Of a DNA stretch of 64,000 nucleotides, positions 36,158 through 46,900 are shown one piece after another (within the stretch, counting starts at the first letter, position 1; each line of letters begins with the position of its first letter). The stretch is from Emticicia sp051209875. GTDB lineage: Bacteria > Bacteroidota > Bacteroidia > Cytophagales > Spirosomataceae. Location: contig NZ_JBNTQY010000001.1 in NCBI RefSeq assembly GCF_051209875.1, forward strand, positions 1,178,001 to 1,242,000, given 5' to 3'. The notes beneath the pieces were generated by a model that made no database searches, was not told the origin of the DNA, and saw only the letters and a program-made list of their open reading frames with translations. The position numbers and the translations under genes are program-made.

Positions 36158-36255
36158 GTTTTCAGAAAAATGGTTTATATCTTTTTTTTGTTGATTTTGC
36201 AGTATATTTCAGTCATAATTATAATTAACCAAACTTATACTTTTCAATCAAATCT

Positions 36256-37329
36256 ATGAAAAAAAGTTTAATTCTTTTGCTTTTAGCCTTGGCTTCTTGC
36301 AGAAATACTACGCAACAAACTTGGCAACTTGCACCTTTTGCGAAACAGGATGCTGAAAATCCGATTTTAGGAGCAGTCGATACGACGACTTTTAATGACC
36401 CGATTTTGCAAAAATCAATCAATTGGGAAGCAAAGGATGTGTATAATCCTTCGGCAGTGGTGCGTGATGGGAAAGTATATTTGCTTTATCGAGCAGAAGA
36501 TACTTTAAAAATTGTTGATGGTACTTCTCGTTTGGGTTTGGCTATTAGCGAAGATGGGATTCATTTCAAACGCCAAACAAAACCAGTGTTTTTTCCTGAC
36601 AATGATTTTATGAAGAAATACGAATACCCAGGTGGTTGCGAAGACCCACGTTTGGTCGAAACTGAGGATGGGAAATATATTTTAACTTATACCGCTTATG
36701 ATGGAAAAACAGCAAGGCTTTGTGTAGCTTCTTCGTCAAACTTACAGAACTGGAAAAAAGAAGGTTTGGCTTTTAAAGACCCTAAAAATGAAATGTTGTG
36801 GTCGAAATCAGGGGCGATAATTTGTAAGAAGGTTGAAGAAAGATTTGTAGCAACCAAAATCAATGGCAAATATTGGATGTATTGGGGTGATACCAATTTA
36901 TTTTTGGCAAGTTCAGATAACCTGACTGACTGGAAGATTTTGGAAGACGAAACAGGAAAACCCAAGCCAATTGTAAAACCTCGTGATGATAATTTTGATA
37001 GTTGGTTGGTAGAATCAGGCCCAGCAGCATTTATTCAAGAAGAAGGAATATTCCTTATATATAATAGTGCCAACAAAGGTTTTCAAAATAAGAGTAAAGA
37101 TAGCAAAAATGCTTACCGTGCTGGCCAAGTACTTTTTGATAAAAATGACCCTTCTAAAGTTATCGACCGTTCAAAAACTTTTTTCTTTGAACCCGATAAA
37201 CCTTACGAACTCGAAGGACAAGTAAACCATGTAGTTTTTGTAGAAGGTTTAGTGAATTTCAAGAAGAAATGGTATTTGTATTATGGTACTGCCGATTCTA
37301 AGATTGCAGTGGCTGTGAAAGAAGAGTAA
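36256..37329 (+). CDS. GH130-like glycosidase/phosphorylase lipoprotein
   Basis: The 357-residue product has a lipobox in its signal (LLLALASCRN), so it is a predicted lipoprotein. The five-bladed propeller typical of GH43/GH130 enzymes is suggested by repeated blades (VYNPSAVVRDGKVYLLYRAE, LGLAISEDGIHFKRQTKPVF, LTYTAYDGKTARLCVASSSN). GGCEDPRLVETEDGKY is the GH130 signature region. GH130 enzymes phosphorolyse or hydrolyse beta-mannosides. No SusC/D pair lies nearby to reveal the glycan. It is followed by a hairpin and the convergent argH. Confidence 0.82.
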   Translation: MKKSLILLLLALASCRNTTQQTWQLAPFAKQDAENPILGAVDTTTFNDPILQKSINWEAKDVYNPSAVVRDGKVYLLYRAEDTLKIVDGTSRLGLAISEDGIHFKRQTKPVFFPDNDFMKKYEYPGGCEDPRLVETEDGKYILTYTAYDGKTARLCVASSSNLQNWKKEGLAFKDPKNEMLWSKSGAIICKKVEERFVATKINGKYWMYWGDTNLFLASSDNLTDWKILEDETGKPKPIVKPRDDNFDSWLVESGPAAFIQEEGIFLIYNSANKGFQNKSKDSKNAYRAGQVLFDKNDPSKVIDRSKTFFFEPDKPYELEGQVNHVVFVEGLVNFKKKWYLYYGTADSKIAVAVKEE

Positions 37330-37405
37330 TAATCATTTTTAGATAGATTTGACAACTTGCGAAACGTCGCACCGTTCAAAAGTTGTCAAATCTAAAATGA
37401 TTATT
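37328..37405. terminator. Extended hairpin of the AGATTTGACAACT family, copy 2
   Basis: AGATTTGACAACTT (37345-37358) pairs perfectly with AAGTTGTCAAATCT (37380-37393). Outside it, AATAATCATTTT (37328-37339) pairs with AAAATGATTATT (37394-37405) with a five-base bulge. It lies between the GH130-like gene and argH and shares its core with 26340. Confidence 0.75.
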
Positions 37406-38779
37406 TTAAACTTTCCAATTCAATAATTCCTCTAAAGCCGAATCAACTTTATCGAAGTCAAAATCATTGATGGTTTTATTCATCATTTTGGTGATTTCTT
37501 CATTACACAAATTTCCAATACTTCCTTCGAGTGTATGATTTAGTTCTCGTGGAGCTTCGTAGCTGCCACCAAAAACTTCCTCTTTTACTTGCAAATAAGC
37601 ATCTCTAAAAGGTAAACCTTGCATCACCAATTCATTGACACGCTCGACTGAAAAGATTGGGTCATATTTTTTGTCTTCCAAAAGATTGGGTTTTACTTCA
37701 ATATTTGAAAGCATGAAATGAGCAATGTCTAAGCATTCCAAAATTTGGTCGAAAGCAGGCATTAAGATTTCCTTTAAAATCTGCATGTCTCGATGATAGC
37801 CACTTGGAAGATTACTTGTGACAAATGCCAGCTCAGTTGGAAGACCTTTCAAACGATTGGTTTTTGCTCTCAGAAGTTCGGCCACATCAGGATTTTTCTT
37901 GTGAGGCATAATACTGCTACCCGTCGTGAAATCATCTGGCAAAGTCAAGAAACTAAAATTCTGAGAATTGTAGAGACAAATATCCATCGCCATTCTTGAC
38001 AGCGTTGTAGCCAAAGAGGTAAGCCCTGAAAGTACTACATACTCAGTTTTTCCACGAGTCATTTGGGCATATACTACATTATAATTAAGGTCATCAAATC
38101 CCAAAAGTTTTGTAGTCAAAGTTCTATTTAATGGAAACGAACTTCCATAACCTGCCCCCGAACCAAGCGGGTTTTTATTAACGACTTTATAAGCTGCTTG
38201 CATCACCACAATGTCATCGACCAAACTTTCGGCATAAGCCCCAAACCAAAGCCCAAAAGACGAAGGCATGGCAATTTGCAAATGCGTATATCCAGGCAAT
38301 AAATCGTTTTTATGTTTATTACTTAGTTCGATGAGTTTATGGAAAAGTTGTTCGCTTTGTGTAACAACTTGACGAACTTGGTGACGCATAAACAGTTTCA
38401 AATCGACCAGTACTTGATCGTTGCGTGAGCGGCCACTGTGGATTTTTTTTCCTGCATCTCCGAGTGCTTGTGTTAGTAACCACTCTACTTGTGAATGAAC
38501 ATCTTCAATATTTTTTTCGATGAAAAATTTGCCATTTAAAATATCATTATATATCTTTCGACACTCATTCAAAATGAGTCTAAGTTCTTCGGTTTCGAGC
38601 AAGCCGATACTCTCTAACATAATGGCATGAGCCATTGAGCCGAGTACGTCAAACTCTGCTAAATACATATCCATTTCACGGTCTCCGCCAACCGTAAATT
38701 TTTCAATGCGAAGGGCAGCTTCTATTGAGCTATCCTTCTTATCTAAATTTTTATTGCTTTCCTTTTGCCAAAGTTTCAC
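37406..38779 (-). CDS. argH: Argininosuccinate lyase
   Basis: The 457-residue cytoplasmic enzyme splits argininosuccinate into arginine and fumarate, the last step of arginine synthesis. The fumarase/lyase signature is seen in GSSIMPHKKNPDVAELLRAK, with the catalytic Ser in the flexible loop. SGRSRNDQVLVDLKLFMRHQ, LPGYTHLQIAMPSSFGLW and DVHSQVEWLLTQ provide the other conserved regions. The length is normal. It stands alone, with a 700-bp gap upstream, so it is not in an arg operon here. Confidence 0.95.
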   Translation of the reverse strand: MKLWQKESNKNLDKKDSSIEAALRIEKFTVGGDREMDMYLAEFDVLGSMAHAIMLESIGLLETEELRLILNECRKIYNDILNGKFFIEKNIEDVHSQVEWLLTQALGDAGKKIHSGRSRNDQVLVDLKLFMRHQVRQVVTQSEQLFHKLIELSNKHKNDLLPGYTHLQIAMPSSFGLWFGAYAESLVDDIVVMQAAYKVVNKNPLGSGAGYGSSFPLNRTLTTKLLGFDDLNYNVVYAQMTRGKTEYVVLSGLTSLATTLSRMAMDICLYNSQNFSFLTLPDDFTTGSSIMPHKKNPDVAELLRAKTNRLKGLPTELAFVTSNLPSGYHRDMQILKEILMPAFDQILECLDIAHFMLSNIEVKPNLLEDKKYDPIFSVERVNELVMQGLPFRDAYLQVKEEVFGGSYEAPRELNHTLEGSIGNLCNEEITKMMNKTINDFDFDKVDSALEELLNWKV

Positions 38780-39150
38780 GAGATTTGTGGTTTTATTAAG
38801 CTACAAAGTAACGCTGTTTTTCTTTGTAAATGAAGTATTTAGAAGTTTTTTAGATGTTTGCATCCGCCTGATAATTTTTAGCACGGTTTTTGCACAATTT
38901 GTAATTGATTAGAATTACCTAATATTATTAGATAGTCTTGTATTTCAAATAGTAATGATATTTTCCGATTATTTTTAGTTAAAAAAAATATAGGAACATA
39001 AGTGAAAGTTTGGCACAGATTTAGATAATGTGGGTAGGTAAGTATGGCAAATATTATGCCAAATAGTGCCATTTAGTGCCGTTTCTTGGAAAGAATACCT
39101 TTTTGAATATAAGCAAGTTACTGGAATTGAAAAATATTATTATTGATCAG

Positions 39151-39309
39151 TTACATTTTCTTATTTTTTGAGTCATAAATTTCATAAGAAAGACTCCCTT
39201 CTTGGGACGATATTCTTACATTTATTTCTATTTTGCTATTGAGTGAACCTTTACTATTATAAAAAGATGATTGAATTCTACAAGCCTCTTCATGAGGGTA
39301 TGGTATATT
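39151..39309 (-). pseudogene. Possible C-terminal remnant of a protein gene
   Basis: The reverse strand reads about 52 protein-like codons (including ACRIQSSFYNSKG and INVRISSQEGSLSYEIYDSK) ending at a stop at 39151. It has no start codon, and a stop lies directly upstream at 39310. The alternating polar/hydrophobic pattern looks like real beta-strand coding sequence, so a decayed gene is plausible. The parent family is not recognised. Confidence 0.35.
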
Positions 39310-39354
39310 TTACCATAAGCTCCCTCCGCATTTTTTTTCCCCACTTCAAGCATG

Positions 39355-39370
39355 ATGCACAACTGTGCAT
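39355..39370. promoter_or_regulatory. Palindrome before haloperoxidase-like gene 4
   Basis: ATGCACA-AC-TGTGCAT, seven-base arms with a two-base spacer, 115 bp upstream of the ATG. Possibly an operator; not related to the TTCCA sites. Confidence 0.35.
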
Positions 39371-39484
39371 GATTTCGATACGCTAAAAGACGATTCTTCG
39401 CCTTTGGGCTTTGCTATTGGGTAAAATCAAACTTTAGTAAAGGAAAATACTCATAATTACAAAAATACCCTGATTAAATTGAAT

Positions 39485-40864
39485 ATGAGATTAATTTTTA
39501 CACTACAAAAAGCTATTTACAATATTACTGCTATTTTAATAGTGGCTAATAGTGTTTTGGTTTATGGTAGTGTTGGGTTTATCAGTGAGAACCCAAGCTC
39601 AGGAGCAGTTATTGGAGCAACAGTAGCTACGAAATGGGGTGAAATGACTGTAAGGACGATGAAACATACTCCTGGTGGCACACCGACCTATGGTTCAAGA
39701 TCAGTAGGTTATATGGGCTTAACTATGTACGAAAGTATTGTTTGGGGAACACCAAAAAAGAAATCAATGGTTGGTCAAGTGTCAGGATTAGAAAATTTGC
39801 CAGTACCTAATAGTTTATACAAATACAATTGGATTCTATCTTTGAATGCTGGGCAATCTTACTTACTAAAACAATTATACTCACAAACATCTGCCATCAA
39901 TAAAGCGAGCATTGATTCGCTTGAAAAAGTAATTTATCAATCTGAAATAGGATCAACGAGTCAAGAAATTGCTGAACGTTCGGTTAAATTTGGACAAGAA
40001 ATTGCCAAAGCGATTTATGAATGGTCAAAAACTGATGGAGGATTTGAAGGCTACAAAAGAAACTTTGATAGTACTTATCAAGTTCCTGTGGGTAATGGTT
40101 TTTGGAAAGCTCCTAAAAAAGGTCAGTCTCCAGTTGAATTGCCTTTACATCCATACTGGGGAAAAAACAGAACGTTTGCTCCTGCAAATGGCGTTTTGCC
40201 TGTTCCTGAAATCATACCTTTTGATTATCATAAAGACTCTCCTTATTATGCTCAAATGTATGAAGTATTTGCCAAAAGAAATACTTTAACCCAAGAGGAA
40301 AAAGAGATAGCTAATTGGTGGGGTGATGATCCTTCTCAAACATTTTCACCACCAGGGCATTCATATAATTTAGCAACCATAACAATCAAGACAGCTAAAC
40401 CAGATTTATTTACTGCAGCAGAGACTTATGCACGTGTTGGAATGGCAGTGGCAGATGCTTTTATTAATTGTTGGAAATGCAAATATACCTATCATGCCGA
40501 AAGGCCATTTTTGTTTATTTATTATAATCTAAGCAGAACATGGAACCTCTTTTGGCCAGAACCTCCATTCCCAGCTTTTTATTCAGGACACGCAGGACAG
40601 GCCGCCGCCGCTGCATCGGTACTAACAGATTTATACGGAGGTGCATTTAAATTCATTGATGATTCACATGTTGGAAGACCAAAAGATGAATGGAGGTCGG
40701 TTGAGTATAAAGCTCGAAGATTTAATTCATTTTGGGAGGCAGCCTTAGAGTCTGCCAACTCTCGTTTATACGGAGGCATTCATACTTGCCAAGATAATGA
40801 AGTAGGTTTGAAAGAAGGTAAGAAAATTGGGCAGAATATCAATGCTTTATCTTGGAGAAAATAA
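39485..40864 (+). CDS. Vanadium-dependent haloperoxidase-like PAP2 protein 4
   Basis: I prefer the ATG at 39485 to the TTG at 39479. The 459-residue product has an N-terminal export signal (about residues 1-28, without a lipobox). Pocket residues are intact: Lys333 and Arg340 (KYTYHAERP), His369 (FYSGHA), Arg427 and His433 (SRLYGGIHTC). After the last His the sequence departs from its relatives (HTCQDNE versus HYRQANE), and an insertion precedes it (HVGRPKDEWRSVEYKARRF). It shares CWKCK with the 28685 copy. The giant adhesin gene begins 80 bp downstream with no terminator between, so co-transcription is possible. Confidence 0.83.
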   Translation: MRLIFTLQKAIYNITAILIVANSVLVYGSVGFISENPSSGAVIGATVATKWGEMTVRTMKHTPGGTPTYGSRSVGYMGLTMYESIVWGTPKKKSMVGQVSGLENLPVPNSLYKYNWILSLNAGQSYLLKQLYSQTSAINKASIDSLEKVIYQSEIGSTSQEIAERSVKFGQEIAKAIYEWSKTDGGFEGYKRNFDSTYQVPVGNGFWKAPKKGQSPVELPLHPYWGKNRTFAPANGVLPVPEIIPFDYHKDSPYYAQMYEVFAKRNTLTQEEKEIANWWGDDPSQTFSPPGHSYNLATITIKTAKPDLFTAAETYARVGMAVADAFINCWKCKYTYHAERPFLFIYYNLSRTWNLFWPEPPFPAFYSGHAGQAAAAASVLTDLYGGAFKFIDDSHVGRPKDEWRSVEYKARRFNSFWEAALESANSRLYGGIHTCQDNEVGLKEGKKIGQNINALSWRK

Positions 40865-40944
40865 CAAATATAATATTTAGTAAAAGCGAGTACAACTTTT
40901 GCATTTATAAAAAAAATTGAGTGAAAAATTACAATTACAATACG

Positions 40945-43900
40945 ATGAGAAATTCTACATCTTGGTTGGCTATTGTCAACAAAATTGCTAAAAAAGGGAA
41001 AGCGTTCTACCTTTTCGCTGCTTTGATTAACTTTTTTCTATCAGAAAAAGTATGGAAAACATTTTTTCAAATGCCTGTAATGCAGGTGTTTGTTGGAAAT
41101 GGATTGTCTATCAAAGCAAGAAAGCAAGCATTCCGCCCAGTAATCGGAGGCTATGTTTTAGCTTTTTTAGCAATGTTGTTTTCATTAGGTTCAGTTTCAA
41201 CTGCTGAAGCACAAAATGCACCGCAAGGCTGCGACAAGTATTATTTACTTGTTGGAGAAACTGGTTCGGCTGCAGGAACCAATGGATTAACAGATGTATA
41301 TCAATACTCTTCAAATCAAGCTTTCACAGGTTGTAGTTTACCTGGTGGTGGTGGTGAAGGCATGGTTGTTGACCCAACAAAAAACATAGCGTATTTATCT
41401 ACGCCTAATAGTGTTGGACAAATTCGTATTTATGATATTGTAGCAGGAACATTTCTCACTCCTATTCAATTACCTTCTGGAGAAGATATATTAGATGTAT
41501 CACCAACCAGTGATTTTAATTTTTTGTTTGTTTCGACTTATACAGGTGTATACAAAGTAAGTACTGTAAATAAAAATGTAGTTGGTTATAAACAAAAATC
41601 AACTTTAGTAAATTCTGGAACTGCTGATTTATGGGGTTGTGCTGTTAGACCATCAAATGGGAATGTTTATGTTTCTACTAACTGGCAAGGAGGAGCAAGT
41701 ACAATTGAATATTTTAATCCAACAACGATTGTTAGTGGAGTAATGACGGGAGCAAGTACCAAAATTGCTGACGCTCCATCGGGCTATCAATATAGAGGTA
41801 TTATATTTGATGCAGCAGGTAATCTTTGGGCAGTTGCTTCAAGTACAGCAGGTGGAACGAAAGCAGATAAAATTTTTAAATATAATCCTAGTGCCTATAA
41901 TAGTTCTCCTCTTGCAACTTTCACTATGCCCGTTGCTACACACGCACCTTATGGAAATGTAAACGCATTTGACTTAGCTTTTGGACCAAACATCGGCACT
42001 GATCCAATTTTATATATTACAACTTTTCAAGGAGATTGCGTAACTCAATTAAATACAGTAACAGGGGGTTTTAACTCTTACTTAGACTACCGTTCTGGTT
42101 TTACTGCAAAATCAATCGCATGGGTTTGTGGAAACTTTAAATGTATTTGTACCGCTCCTGTGTTGACACTTAGTAATGTAAGTACTACACCTGGAACTTG
42201 TACAGGAAGTACGCCTAATAATAATGCAACAGCTACTATTAGAGGACTTGTTTATAATGCTACTGATATTGTCAAAGCTGATATAAAAGAAGGTTCGTCT
42301 TATGGACAAATACCTGTTTATGGTGCAGCTTCAAATGTTACATTAGCTTCAGGAGCGACTTCGGTTAAATTTACTAATCTCAAACCAGGTACGACCTATA
42401 CAGTTCGAGCTTGGAGTGGAAAGGACGAATGTTTTAGTGATATTACTTTTACGACGGCTCCTTCTGCGTGTTGTACAGGTTGTATTTCTAATAATTTTGT
42501 AGTAAATGGAGATATGGCAACCGGGAATCCTCCAAGTAGTTGGACAGCTCCACAAGGTGCATGGACATTAGGAACTGGTTCAAATCGTGGAAATTTTGGC
42601 GTTTTAAATAATAGCAATACCAATAGTGATTTTTATGTTTATCAAGAACAAACAGCCGTATCTGGATTGACTTATACTTTAGATGCTTGGGTTGCTTCAC
42701 ATGGTATCGCAAATGCCAATGCTGTGGCTGAAATGTATTTGGAGTTTTATAATGGTGCTACTAAAATTGGAGAATCGGCACATTCAGCAACAACGTTAAA
42801 TTATAATGGTACACTCGAAGTTTTGAGTACGATTGCAGCTATTGCTCCGACCAATACTACAAAAGTTAGAGTAGTAGGGCATGCCCGTGGTACAGCATTG
42901 AAATTTACAGATGTAATATTAACAACTTGTTATGGTGTTGTCAATTTAACATTAGGTAGTAAAGTTGACCCTAACTGTAATGTTAGTAATGGTTCGATTA
43001 CTGTAACAGGTACAGGAGGTAGTGGCTCTTATGAATACCGTATTAATAGTGGAACATGGCAACCATCAAATACTTATACAGGTTTAGCTCAGGGTTCTTA
43101 TACATTAGAAATAAGAGATAAAAATGCCCTTACCTGTACAAAGACTTTGAGTGTAACACTCACTTGCGTACAAACCTGTAACACAGTTATTTCTGGTACA
43201 GTTACGAATGTTACAACAATGGGTGCTTCGACAGGAGCAATCAATGTAACAGTTACAGGTGGTATTGCACCTTATACCTATTTATGGAATGATGGAGTAA
43301 CAACACAAAACCGTACGAATCTTAAAGCAGGTATTTATTGGGTAACTGTAAAAGATGTACAGGGATGTAGCAAAATGTGGCAGTTTATTATTACTCAGCC
43401 TTATGATTGCAACGGTTTCCGTACGCAAACACAAGGTGGTTGGGGTAGTGATGCCAACGGCGAAAACCCAGGAGCGTATCGTGATGCAAATTTTGTAGGA
43501 GCGTTCCCAAGTGGTGTGACTGTAGGTTGTGGAACAAGATTATTAAAACTGACAACATCTCAAGCAGTTCAAGATTTCTTACCATCAGGTACAACTCCAA
43601 CCACATTACCAGCAGGAACACTTACCAACCCTGGACAATCATATAGCAATAATTTTGCTGGACAGGTTGTTGCATTGACACTAAGTGTAGGCTTCGATAA
43701 CTATGATGCCAATTTTGGTACTTCAACAGATAATCTAAAGAACTTAATAGTTAAGTCTGGCGTATTTGCAGGAAAAACAGTCCAGTTTGTTTTAGACGAA
43801 GCCAATAAAGCTTTGGGAGGCTGTACAACTTCATATACCATTACAGATTTACATAATGCAGTAACCAGTATCAATGAAAGCTATGTTAATGGCACTGCCA

Positions 43901-46900
43901 CTGGTGATTATTTGAATTGTTGTACTTTAACTGTGGATGCAGGTGCAAACAAGACAATTTGTAATACTGACCAAATTGTTTTGAATGGTACAGTTACTAA
44001 TGTTTCTTCTTGTGGAACACCAGGAATCACTACCTGTGCAACAACAATCACAGCCTCAACAGGTTGGATTGCAGATTTAAACTATGCGAAAGTTTGTGGC
44101 GATAATTTAGGAGCGAAATTATGGACAAAATCAGGCGATCCATCACCCTCATCTATTACTTTAGATTTAGGGCAATCATATCCAGCAGGAACAATTATAA
44201 GAGTAAGTTTAAAATTAGAGCATTGTTCAAACACAACATCTTATCAATCAGATGCTTTGATACAAGCCTCAACAAGTCCATCATCAGGCTATGTAAATTT
44301 GGTTTCATCTTTATTATTTACACATACATCTTTACAAGAATATACTTATACTTTATCTTCAGCCGCCCGTTACATCAAAGTTACTGATAATGGCAAATGT
44401 GCATTTAGATTAGATTATGTAAAAGCAAGTACTGTTGCTACCACATCAAATAGCGTTACTTATCTGTGGACAGGTCCAGGAATTGTTGGAGCTAATAATA
44501 CTGAAAGTGTTACAGTAAATGCGGCAGGAACATATACATTAACAGTAACGGATTGTAATAACTGTCAAAAAAGCGATGTTGTAGTTGTTACACAAAATAA
44601 TGTGTCTGCTAATGCAGGCGTTGATGCAACTATCTGTGCAGGAGGAAGTACTACCTTAACGGCTACCTTAGTTACAGGTGCAACTTATGAATGGAGAAGT
44701 TCAACCAATAGTGCAGTGCTTTCAACGAATCCAACCTTTACAGTTACCCCAACTACAACAACTGATTATATTTTAACAGTGATTAAAAATGGTTGTAGTG
44801 CTTCTGACGGAGTTAGGGTTACTGTAAATCCAATACCAACTTTAGTAGTGAGTGGTACACCAACACAACCTATTTGTACGCAAAGCAATGGTTCGGTTAC
44901 TGTGACTGCAACAGGTGGTACTGGTGCTTATGAATATAGTAAAGATAACTTTGTTACTAAACAAAGTTCAAATGTATTTACAGGATTATCAGGTTCTGCT
45001 GCACCTGGAACTACTTACACTTTTTATGTAAGAACAGTCAATGCTCCAAATTGTGTTGGAACTGTGACGACAACCCTTATTTGTACACAAAACTGTACTT
45101 TAACTGTAGATGCAGGTCCAGACAAAACACTTTGTAATACTGATCAAATTGTTTTAAATGGCACAGTATCAAATGTTTCGATTTGTGGTACTCCAGGGGT
45201 TACCACCTGTGCAACAACAATCACAGCCTCAACAGGTTGGATTGCAGATTTAAACTATGCGAAAGTTTGTGGCGATAATTTAGGAGCGAAATTATGGACA
45301 AAATCAGGCGATCCATCACCCTCATCTATTACTTTAGATTTAGGGCAATCATATCCAGCAGGAACAATCATAAGAGTAAGTTTAAAATTAGAGCATTGTT
45401 CAAACACAACATCTTATCAATCAGATGCTTTGATACAAGCCTCAACAAGTCCATCATCAGGCTATGTAAATTTGGTTTCATCTTTATTATTTACACATAC
45501 ATCTTTACAAGAATATACTTATACTTTATCTTCAGCCGCCCGTTACATCAAAGTTACTGATAATGGCAAATGTGCATTTAGATTAGATTATGTAAAAGCA
45601 AGTACAGTAGGCAGTACAAATAACAGTGTTACTTATTTGTGGTCAGGCCCTGGAATTGTTGGAGCTAATAATACTGAAAATGTTACAGTAAATGCGGCAG
45701 GAACTTATACATTGACTGTAACAGATTGCCAAGGATGTGTAAAAAGCGATATTGTAGTTGTTACACAAAACAATGTTTCTGCTAATGTTCCAGATGTAAC
45801 TATCTGTGCAGGAGGAAGTGCTACTTTAACAGCAACGCCAGTTGCAGGAGCAACTTATGAATGGAGAAGTTCAACCAATAGTACTGTTCTTTCAACAAGC
45901 CAAACCTATACAGTTACCCCAACCACTACGACTGATTATATTTTAACAGTTATCAAAAATGGTTGTAGTGCTTCTGATGGTGCTAAGGTAACAGTATTGC
46001 CAGCAGCAACGGTCTCTTTACCCGCAGATTTTCAAGTTTGTAGTGGTACAAGTACAACACTGACTGCTACAGGTTGCACAGGCACATTATTATGGAGCAA
46101 TAATTCGACAGCATCAACAATAACCGTTGTACCTACAAATAATGGTGCTACACCGATTACTGTTAATTACTCGGTTACTTGTACCACTAATACTTACAAT
46201 GGTTGTACTGCAACAGATGCTATTGTTATTACAGTTAATCCAAATCCTACTGTATCAGCAGATTCAAAAACAATATGTTTAGGTGGAACAGCCACTTTAA
46301 CAGCTACTGGTTGTGTAGGTAATGTCGTATGGTCAGGTGCAAGTACAGCAAATGGAACAACAATTACTGTTACTCCTGCAAGTGTTGGTTCATATAGTTA
46401 TATAGCTACTTGTACAAATACGAATGGATGTAAAGCAACATCAACAGGAGTTGTAACAGTAACGCCAACACCAACTGTTAGTTTACCAGCAGATTTTGCT
46501 GTTTGTAGCGGAACATCAACAATTTTAACAGCAACTGGTTGCTCAGGAGGTACATTATTATGGAGTGCTTCGGCCAATAGTGCAACAACAACTTCGGTTA
46601 CAGTAATTCCGACAAATACTGGAGCGTCTCCAATAACGATTACATATTCAGTTACTTGTACAACCAGTTCAAATAATGGTTGTACCGCAACAGATGCAGT
46701 AACTGTCACAGTAAATCCTAATCCATCAGTAACGCTTACTCCAACAAATATTACATGTAATGGAGCAAAAGACGGGAAAGTCTTAGCAACAGGAAATGGT
46801 GGTACACCACAATATACATTTAGTTTAAATGGTGGAACATTTACAACACCAGCCGCAACTACAAATACATTTACTGGTTTAGACCCAAATACAACTTATA

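Larger units (their letters stand above)
38780..39484. other. 700-bp largely non-coding interval
   Basis: This AT-rich gap separates argH (reverse) from the haloperoxidase-like gene 4 (forward). It holds a possible gene remnant at 39151-39309, a hairpin TATGGTA/TACCATA (39299-39317) and a palindrome ATGCACA-AC-TGTGCAT (39355-39370). No intact gene is seen. Confidence 0.6.

Noticed and set aside
40921..40944. GTG start 24 bp upstream of the adhesin ATG
   Set aside because: It directly follows an in-frame stop and adds only KNYNYNT; the ATG at 40945 is more convincing.
44121..45560. Two matching forward open frames of 88 codons at 44121 and 45294
   Set aside because: They are out-of-frame shadows of the duplicated 401-bp block in the giant gene.
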